Origin: Closterium sp. NIES-65
Lineage: Eukaryota > Streptophyta > Zygnematophyceae > Desmidiales > Closteriaceae
Assembly (NCBI GenBank): GCA_948144175.1
Contig: CANXME010001453.1
Span: 2,728,001-2,792,000 of the forward strand
Length of the DNA: 64,000 nt
Direction of reading: 5' to 3'
In this document: in pieces, positions 10,662 through 20,100 of the stretch
How positions within the stretch are numbered: the first letter of the stretch is position 1
How the letters are laid out: the number at the start of each line of letters is the position of its first letter
Made by a program: the position numbers and the translations under genes
Notes under the pieces: model-generated
Database searches by the model: none
Told to the model about the DNA's origin: nothing
Seen by the model: the letters and a program-made list of their open reading frames with translations, nothing else

Positions 10662-13600
10662 GCAGGAGCAGCGCTCTCGCGACGTCCCCGCCCCTCAGCA
10701 GCTCCGTGAGTGGTACTCGCAGCGTCAGCGTGGTGGGGCGTTCGGTCCCTGCAACTACGTCCTTCGCACCGGCGACCGCGCGGGTGAGCAGTGTGGGGGC
10801 ACCCACACCGCTCGTCGCTGCTTTGCCCGCTTGACCGACGCTTGGCGCCAGCAGTTTCCGGAGGCCTCTGAGATCCACCGCTGGGGAGAGCTGTCTAGGG
10901 CTGGTGTAGCTGTTTTTTTATCTTGACTTTGATGCTATCCTTGCTGCCATGTATGCTGTGAATGTTAGTGATGATGGTGACTGTTACCGGTGTTTCCCGC
11001 CCGACCCGGGCATTGGTACTGCTGCGTCAGGTGCCAGTGAGGCTGCTGCTTTAGGTGCCAGTGCGTCTGTGCTCTCAGGTACTGGTGAGTCTGCCCTCTC
11101 AGGTACTGTGTCGGCTTCTGCCTCTCACACCTTCACCCTTGACTCTGGGGCGTCTCGCTCCTTCTTTCGGGACCGCACCACTCTCACGCCGCTTAGTCGG
11201 CCTGTTGCAGTGTCCCTGGCTGACCCCTCTGGGGGTCCTGTCCTGTCTCGTTTCTCCACAGTCCTCCCGTGTCCGGCGGCTCCCTCTGGCACCGTGGCTG
11301 GTCTTTACCTCCCCTCGTTCTCTACGAACCTGGTGAGTGGTGCTGACCTACAGGATGTGGGTGTCCACCAGTTCACTCCTGCTCGTCAGCGGGTGACACA
11401 CTGCACAGAGGCTAGCACAGGTCGCCACCTAGCTACGTTTACACGTCAGCTAGGGTCGAGCCTGTACACACTGACCACTACTTCTCCTCCCGGTGCTGAG
11501 TCTGGTAGAGTCCCTTCGTCTGGTCAGGTGTTTGCTGCAGCGTCCAGGTGTGGTCCTGAGTCTGCCCCCTGTTCGTGTCGCCGTCTGTCTCACGAGACTC
11601 TCCTCTGGCACCACCGCCTTGGCCACCCCTCTCTGCTTCGGCTCCGAGGCATGGCCTCCCGTCTTCTTGTGTCTGGTCTCCCCCGGTCCCTCCCTCCCCT
11701 TCCTCAGGGCCATGGCCCTGCCTGTGTCCCCTATGTCGAGGGGCGCCTGCGTGCTGCCCCTCACTCCTCCCAGTTTCCTCCGACAGAGGCTCCGTTGTAG
11801 AAACTTCACATGGACGTGTGGGGCCCTGCCCGCGTCCGTGGACTCGGTCACGAGCGCTACTTCCTGTTGGTGGTTGACGACTACTCGCGTTACACCACAG
11901 TCTTCCCCTTGCGCAGCAAGGGTGATGTCACTGAGGTGCTGATCGACTGGATCCGCGCAGCTCGTCTCCAGCTCAGGCAGAGCTTTGGCTCCGACTTTCC
12001 TGTGTTGCGTCTGCACTCGGACAGAGGCGGAGAGTTCTCCTCTGGCCTTCTGCGTGCCTTCTGTCGTGCGCGGGGGATCCGCCAGACCTTCACGCTTCCG
12101 GACTCACCGCAGCAAAATGGGATTGCAGAGCGCCGCATTGGCATGGTCATGGACGTCGCTCGTACGTCTATGATGCATGCGGCTGCCCCCCATTTTCTGT
12201 GGCCGTTTGCGGTCAGGTACGCGGCGCATCAGATCAACCTCCACCCCAGGGTCTCCAGGCCGGAGACCTCCCCAGCCCTGCTGTGGACGGGGAAGGTTGG
12301 CGATGCGTCGGCGTTCCGGGTCTGGGGATCTCGGGCGTTTGTCCGCGACTTGTCTGCGGACAAGCTGTCCCCTCGCGCTGCTCCCTGCGTCTTCCTGAGG
12401 TTCCCCCCCGACGCCCCTGGGTGGCAGTTCTACCACCCCACCTCTCGACGTGTTCTGTCCTCCCAGGACGTCACGTTCGACGAGTCGGTACCCTACTACC
12501 GCCTCTTCCCCAACCGCACTCCGTCCCTCCCCCCGCCCCCGCTCTTCTTGGTACCAGGTCCCCCCTCGGTAGACCCCCTCCCCCCTCAGGGTCCTGCCCC
12601 TTCAGGTGTGTCCCAGGTAGACGCGGTCGAGCCTGTCAAGGTCACTGGTGACTCTGGTGCTGCTGCGGGAGCTGAGCCTAGGGGTGCTGAGCCTGGGGGT
12701 GCGGAGTCTGGGGGTGCTGAGCCTGGAGGTGCTGAGCCTGGGGGTGCTGAGCTTGGGGGTGCTGAGCCTGGGGGTACTGAGTCTGGGGGTGCTGAGCCTG
12801 GGGGTGCTGAGTCTGGGGGTGCTGAGCCTGGGGGTGCTGAGCCTGGGGGTGCTGAGACTGGGGGTGCTCCGCCTGGAGGTGCTTTGCCTAAGGGTGCTGA
12901 GCCTGGAGGTTCTTCGCCTGGTGGTTCTTTGCCTGGAGGTGCTTCGTCTCGCCGAGAGCCACTCTCCCCACAGGAGCTGCGTGAGTGGTTTGCCTAGCGC
13001 TGGAGGCGTGCTGCTGGTGCTGGAGGTTCTTCGGCTGCAGAGGGTGCTGCTGCCAAGAGTCCCGGAGGTGCTCGTGCTGTGGGTGCTTGAGCTGCTAGGC
13101 CTGAGGGTTCTCCTGGAGCTGGTGCTGCTGAGGGTGTTAGCGCTGGAGGTGCTGCTGAAGGTGCTGCTGGAGCGGGTACTCCTGCTGGAGGTACTGGTGC
13201 TCTCCCTACTGTTTCTGGCGTCGCCACGCGGCCTCGACCGTACTTCGTTCCGCTCCTGCAGCAGGTTCTTGGTCTTACGCCTTCTCTTGGTCCTCCTCCG
13301 CCTCCCTTCGAGGGTCCACAGCCTGTCCAGTCCCAGTCACAGCTACAGCCTGCCTCCCCTTTGCCTGCTCCTTCTCCCTACGCTGGTCCGACTAGAGGTC
13401 TTACTGAGCGTCGTGAGCCTGCGTCTCGTCCTGCGTCGCCTGTTCGTCCTGCACGCACTAGTGGTCGCAGTTCGCGTCAGCATCCTCCTCCTGTCCCTGG
13501 CACGCACCGTATGTCTCTGCGTCCGTCCACTGCTACTCTGCGTGCCCCTTTGCCTTCTCCTCCTGAGTCCTCTCTTCCTGCTCTTGCCGACCCAGAGTCG

Positions 13601-15494
13601 GACTCTCTTCGTGCTGCCAGTCCCACTGTCACGCGTCTCCTTGCTACTGCTGTCACTGACCCTTCCTTCGAGTCTTCTGCTGATCTGCCCTTGTCACTGA
13701 GTTTGTCGACTTTGCTGCGCGCTGTCGTCTTGACTACGCTGCTAGTCTTGTCGCTGAGTCTGAGTCTGTCTGTCCTCCGTCCGTCGGGGGTGAGTGTGCC
13801 CTAGGCACGGACGTCCTTAAGGACAAGCAGGAGGAGTTCCAGTGTCTGGCCGCCGCTTCACCTCATCTCGCGTCTGTACTGCTCGCCCCTGAGGGAGACC
13901 CGGATGCACTAGACATCCCGACTCCGCGCTCTTACGCGGAGGCGATAGAGGGTCCCTACTCCTCTCAGTGGCAGGCAGCTATGGATGCAGAGATGGCTTC
14001 CTGGAAGTCCACAGGCACCTACGTTGACGCTGTTCCCCCTCCTGGGGCGAACATCGTCAGTCGCATGTGGATCTTCAGGGTGAAGCGGCCGCCGGGTTCT
14101 CCGCCTGTCTTCAAGGCGCGTTACGTGGCTCGTGGCTTCAGTCAGCGGCAGGGAGTTGACTACTTTCAGACCTTCTCCCCAACCCCGAAGATGACCACTC
14201 TTTGGGTACTGCTGCACGTTGCTGCTCACCGTGACTACGAGCTGCACTCTCTCGACTTCAGCACTGCTTTCTTGCAGGGCAGCCTCCACGACGAGATCTG
14301 GCTGCGTCGCCCACCTGGCTTCTCTGGGTCTTCCCTCCTGGTACCCAGTGGAGTCTCCGGCGTCCAGTTTACGGTCTCCGCCAGGCGCCACGTGAGTGGC
14401 ACGACACATTGAGGACTACGCTTGCGGCACTTGGGTTTGCTCCTTCTACTGCCGACCCGTCGCTGTTTCTGCGCACCGACACCTCTTTGCCGCCGTTCTA
14501 CATCCTCGTGTACGTCGACGACTTGGTCTTTGCCACAGCTGACACTGCTGGACTCGCCTACGTGAAGCCCGAGCTGCAGAAGAGGTACACGTGCACTGAC
14601 CTGGGTGAACTGCGCAGCTACCTTGGCTTGCAGATCACCCGGGACAGAGCACGCCGCACCATTACCCTGACTCAGTCACACATGGTGCAGCAGGTCCTTC
14701 AGCACTTCGGCTTCACGTACTCCTCGCCTCAGGCCACTCCTCTGCGTACTCGCCACTCGCTCTCAGCTCTGCCTTCGGATGAGTCCGTAGAGTCGAGTGG
14801 CCCGTATGCAGAGCTTGTTGGCTGCCTCATGTACCTGATGACCTGCACACGACCTGACCTTGCATACCCTCTCAGCATTCTCGCACGCTATGTTGCTCCT
14901 GGGAGACACCGACCAGAGCACATGGCTGCAGCGAAGAGGGTGTTGCGCTACTTGTGCAGTACGTCGGGCATGGGGCTAGTGCTTTGAGGGCGGATTCCAG
15001 TGGTCCTCACTGGGCACGCGGACGCTTCTTGGGCTGGCGACCAGGCTACGTAGCGGTCGTCACAGGGTTACACCTTCGTCCTTGGTTCCGGCTCTGTTTC
15101 GTGGCGGGCTACTCGCTCGTCTTCTGTTCTCGGCTCCAGTTGTGAGGCTGAGATCTACGCCGGGGCTATGGCTGCTCAGGAGCTTCGCTGGCTCACCTAC
15201 CTGCTGACCGACCTTGGAGAGCCGCCTCGTTCTCCTCCAGTCCTGTACGTAGACAACAAGGCCATGCTGGCCTTGTGTCGAGAGCAGCAACTGGAGCACA
15301 GGACAAAGCACATTGCTCTCCGCTATTTTCTTGCTCGTGAGCTACAGCAGTGTGGACAGTTGCGACTTGCGTACGTGGCCTCTGAGGCCAACACTGCTGA
15401 TGTTTTCACCAAGGCACTTGCGCCTTGTGATCATCAGCGTTGCTGCACGCAGCTAGGTCTTGTGCCTGTCTTGCCTCACTTGCTCACTTCTTGA
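9569..15494 (+). pseudogene. Element D gag-pol polyprotein, broken
   Basis: Homologous over its length to the intact C polyprotein. Order: gag start at 9569, Gly-rich linker (10370-10590), Cys/His region (~10750-10830), protease DSGAS (~11140), pre-integrase HHRLGH (~11615), integrase (11810-12200), Ala/Gly/Pro linker, RT with YVDD (~14515), RNase H (15000-15450), natural TGA at 15492. Nonsense codons: TAG 9629 (C has TGG), TAG 11798 (C has CAG), TAG 12995, TGA 13088, TGA 14985, TAG 15051 (C has CAG). Frameshifts near 10030, 10915 (within a T run), 13680 and 14330. It cannot make pol. Confidence 0.88.
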
Positions 15495-15706
15495 CCTTAC
15501 TTGTACCTTGACCTATATATACTCTTGCTCTTGCTTACTTGACTCTTGTATATCTCTATATATGATCTTGCATGTGAACTGGCCTTGTGGCCCTTGAACT
15601 TGTGCTCGGAATGTGTGGTAACTTTGTGATCCACCCTGAGCTTTGCTTTGCTTTGCTTGACTGGTCTTGTGACCCCTTGTTCTCCCCCAATTTGCCTATG
15701 GGGGTG

Positions 15707-15838
15707 TGTCCGAACATTGTAGCTTACTTATTTGTGTAGGCTACAGTGGGGTATCCCATAGGGGGTACAACCCAATTAGGGTTTCATATTTGTACTCACT
15801 TCATTCATAGTTCATCCATTCTCGTTCACTTCTTTTCA
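15707..15838 (+). repeat. 3' LTR of element D
   Basis: 132 bp, two substitutions from the 5' LTR (positions 5 and 38). Flanked on the right by AGCAG and preceded by a polypurine tract. Confidence 0.95.
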
Positions 15839-15843
15839 AGCAG

Positions 15844-17127
15844 AACGTGGAAGGAGCCTCGGAAGAAGCCGGACCTCTCCCCTAGTGCTCCGTCAACGTG
15901 CCAATGGACCACGAAAACCCACGCGAAAGCATCAACGCCGAAACCTATTACCATTTCGCCGACAACGGTTACGTTACACCTGCACAAGTCAACACCGACG
16001 AAGCAGAACGCTTAGGACCCAACTTCGCACCTGATCCAGAAGCGGGAGACGAAGCTGTTTATCCCGCGAACATGTCACTCCCCCGCTACACACAGAGTGG
16101 ACTCCAGATACTCGGGCTCGTCACCGCAGTCCACGGCATGGCCATTCCTAAGGAGCCTGCCACAGTTCAGCAGGCTCTGGGGGGGGAGCATAAGGAAAAA
16201 TGGCGCGAAGCCATGGACAGGGAATTAAGGGCATTAGAGGAGCGCAACACCTGGAAAGTCGTCCCTATCAGTGTGGCGCGGAACAAAACGATTCTCTATG
16301 GAAAGGGGGTTTTCCGAGTGAAAACAAAAGCACACGGCACCATCGACAAATTCAAAGCACGCTGGGTCATACGTGGCTTCGACCAAGAACACGGACACGA
16401 CTTCACCGAGACATTTGCTCCGGTCAGAAGACATACCTCACTGCGAATCCTCCTCGCGATCGCCGCCATGAAGAAGAAGAAGTTGGGACAAATCGACGTC
16501 GCGAACGCATTTCTCTACGCACCTGTCGACGCAGAAATCTTCGTCGAGTTACCGCACGGCTCCAACGGAGAGCCTAACCAAGTCTGTTAGCTGCTGAAGT
16601 CGCTCTACGGGATCAAGCAGGCTCCGAGACTGTGGCAACAATACCTGCACGCTCGCCTCATTCGCATCGGCTTTAAGCAACTACCGCACGATCAGGGCAT
16701 GTACCGACTTACGAAAGGCACCGATTACATCCTACTAATCGTCTATGTAGACGATCTGCTCTACATCGGCTTGACTGATGGTGTCACAACCTGGTTCGAA
16801 GGGGAGCTGCAGCAAGACCTCACACTCACGGTCTCATCTACCGTCACTCAGTACCTCGGGCTCAACATCCAGGAAGAGGAAGACGCGATCTATCTCAGCG
16901 CAGCGAAATATGCCGACACCATCGCCCAGCGCTTCGCACTCACACCGACCGTCATCTCCACGCCGTACCGCTACACGACAGGAAACATCAAGGGAGGCTC
17001 TACTCTACTCAAGCCCGCCGGCACACGCGACTACCAGAGGAAGCTAGGATGCCTCCTCTTCGCAGCCGTCACCTGCCGCCCGGACCTATCATACTCTGCA
17101 AGCCAGCTCGCCACCTACCTCAAGAAG
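15844..17127 (+). pseudogene. Element B pol continuation (reverse transcriptase), truncated
   Basis: Resumes in the integrase-side reading frame right after the D target duplication. Contains the RT: FKARWVIRGF near 16350, the DVANAF motif near 16500, YGIKQAPR near 16605 and YVDD near 16747, then the CRPDLSYS region near 17075. In-frame stops: TAG 15883 and TAG 16588. B sequence ends at 17127, where it meets the stop codon of element C read from the opposite strand. RNase H and the end of B pol are gone. Confidence 0.85.
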
Positions 17128-20100
17128 TCAAGAGGAGAGCAAGTGAGGCAAGACAGGCACAAGACCCAGCTGGGTGCAAAAGCGCTGATGGTCACAAGGC
17201 GCGAGTGCCTTGGTGAACACATCAGCAGTGTTGGCCTCAGAGGCCACGTACGCAAGTCGCAACTGACCACGCTGCTGCAGCTCACGAGCAAGGAAGTAGC
17301 GGAGAGCAATGTGTTTCGTTCTGTGCTCCAAGCGCTGCTCTCGACACAAGGCCAGCATGGCCTTGTTGTCTACGTAAAGCACTAGAGGAGAACGAGGCGG
17401 CTCTCCAAGGTCGGTCAGCAGGTAGGTGAGCCAGCGAAGCTCCTGTGCAGCCATGGCCCCGGCGTAGATCTCAGCCTCACAACTGGAGCCGAGAACCGAA
17501 GACGAGCGAGTAGACCGCCACGAGACAGAGCCGGAACCAAGGCTGAAGGTGTAACCCTGTGACGACCGCTGCGTAGCCTGGTCGTCAGCCCAAGAAGCGT
17601 CCGCGTGGCCGGTAAGGACCACTGGACTCCGCCCTCCAAGCACTAGCCCCATGCCTGACGTACTCCACAGGTAGCGCAATACCCTCTTCGCTGCAGCCAT
17701 GTGCTCTGGTCTGTGTCTCCCAGGAGCAACATAGCGTGCAAGAATGCTCAGAGGGTATGCAAGGTCAGGTCGTGTGCAGGTCATCAGGTACATGAGGCAG
17801 CCAACAAGCTCTGCATACGGACCACTCGACTCTACGGACTCATCCGAAGGCAGAGCTGAGAGTGAGTGGCGAGTAGGCAGAGGAGTGGCCTGAGGGGAGG
17901 AGTACGTGAAGCCGAAGCGCTGAAGGACCTGCTGCACCATGTGTGACTGAGTCAAGGTAATGGTGCGGCGTGCTCTGTCCCGAGTGATCTGCAAGCCAAG
18001 GTAGCTGCGTAGTTCACCCAGGTCTGTGCACGTGTGTCTCTTCAGCAGCTCGGACTTCACGTAGGCGAGTCCAGCAGTGTCCGCTGTGGCAAAGACCAAG
18101 TCGTCAACGTACACGAGGATGTAGAACGGCGGCAGGGAAGTGTCGGTGCGAAGAAACAGCGACGGGTCAGCAGTAGAAGGAGCAAACCCAAGGGCCGCAA
18201 GCGTAGTCCTCAGTGTGTCGTGCCACTCACGCGGTGCCTGGCGGAGACCGTAGACTGGCCGTCGGAGGCTCCACTGGGTGCCAAGAGGGAAAGTCCCAGT
18301 GAAGCCAGGTGGACGGCGAAGCCAGATCTCCTCGTGCAGGCTACCCTGCAAGAACGCAGTGCTGAAGTCGAGAGAGTGAAGCTCGTAGTCGCGCTGAGCG
18401 GCTATGTGCAGCAGCACCCGAAGAGTAGTCATCTTCGGGGTGGGAGAGAAGGTCTGAAAGTAGTCAACTCCCTGCCGCCGCTGACTGAAGCCACGAGCGA
18501 CGTACCGTGCCTTGAAGACAGGTGGAGAGCCCGGCGGCCGCTTCACCCTGAAGATCCACATGCCACTGACGATGTTCGCCCCGGGAGGGGGAACCGCGTC
18601 AACGTAGGTGCCTGTGGACTTCCAGGAAGCCATCTCTGCATCCATAGCTGCCTGCCACTGAGAGGAGTAGGGACCCTCTACGGCCTCCGCGTAAGAACGC
18701 GGAGTCAGGATGTCTAGTGCATCCGGGTCTCCCTCAGGGGCAAGCAGTACAGACGCGAGATGAGGTGAAGCAGCCGCTAGACACTGTAACTCCTCCTGCC
18801 TGTCCTCTAGGACGTCCGTGCCAAGAGCACACTCACCCCCGACGGACGGAGGACAGACAGACGCAGACTCAGCAACAAGACTAGCAGCGTAGTCGAGACG
18901 ACAGCGAGCAGCAAAGTCGACGAGCTCAGCGACTAGAGCAGACGCAGCAGTGGACGCAAAAGAGGGGTCAGTGACGACAGTAGCAAGCAGACGCGTGACA
19001 GTAGGACTGGCAGCACGAAGAGAGTCCGACTCAGGGTCGGCAAGCGCAGGAAGAGAGGACTCAGGAGGAGAAGGCAAAGGGGCACGCAGAGGAGCAGTGG
19101 ACGGACGCAGAGACATCCGGTGCGTGCCAGGGACAGGAGGAGGACGCTGACGCGAACTGCGACCACTAGCGTGAGCAGCACGAACAGGCGACACGGGATG
19201 AGACGCAGGCTCACGACGCTCAGCAAGACCTCCAGTAGGACCAGTGTAAGGAGAGGGAGCAGGCAGTGGAGAGGAAGGCTCCAGTAGGGACTGCGACTGG
19301 ACAGGCGGTGGACCCTCCACCGGAGGAGAAAGACCAAGAACCTGCTGCAGGAGCGGAACGAAGTACGGCCGAGGCCGCGCGGCAGCTCCAGACTCAGCAG
19401 GGACAGCACCAGCACCCTCAGCGACAGCACCAGCGCCACCCACACCTCCAGCGGCAGGACCGACAGCAGTAGGCGCAGCACCAACGCCCTCAGCAGCTCC
19501 GGCTCCAGGAGGACCCGCAGGTCCAGCAGCTCCGGGACCGGCAGCACCCGCACCCTCGACGGTCAAAGAAGCTCCAGCTCCAGCTCCAGCAGCACCTCCA
19601 GACTCAGCAGCACGCCTCCAGCGGCGAGCGAACCACTCGCGCAGCTCCTGTGGAGAGAGGGGCTCTTGGCGAGACGCAGCGATAGGAGAAACCCCAGGCT
19701 CAACAGCTCCAGACGCAGCACCCCCAGGCTCAGTAGCTCCCAGCTCAGCACCCCCAGGCTCAGCAGCTCCCGACCCAGCACCCCCAGACCCAGCACCTCC
19801 AGGCACAGCACCCCCCGGCTCAGCACCCCCAGGCTCCGCACCCTCCGCAGTAGCACCCTCAGGCCCAGCACCCCCAGCAGTAGCACCCCCAGGCTCAGCA
19901 CCCCCGCGCACAGCACCCCAAGAGTCAGCACCCCCAGGCTCAGCACCCGCAGCAGCACCAGAGTCACCAGTAACCTCGACCGGGTCAACGGCGTCTACTT
20001 GGGACACACCTGAGGGGGCAGGAACCTGAGGGGGGAGGGGGTCTACCGGAGGGGGAACCGGCACAAGGAAGTCCGGGGGAGGTGGGAGGGAAGGAGTGCG

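Larger units (their letters stand above)
8481..15838 (+). mobile_element. Element D: complete but decayed Ty1/copia element nested in B
   Basis: 7358 bp. LTRs of 132 bp at 8481-8612 and 15707-15838 differ at 2 positions. The perfect 5-bp target duplication AGCAG (8476-8480 and 15839-15843) proves insertion into B pol. A primer-binding site follows the 5' LTR, and a polypurine tract (ATGGGGGTG, ending 15706) precedes the 3' LTR. It belongs to the A/C family by protein similarity, but the LTR sequence is distinct. Confidence 0.95.

Noticed and set aside
10053-10878. Pro-rich and Ala/Thr-rich minus-strand frames opposite the Gly linker of element D (and likewise at 21929-22549 and 37000-37540 for C and E).
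   Set aside because: Antisense shadows of the (GGN)n linker in gag.
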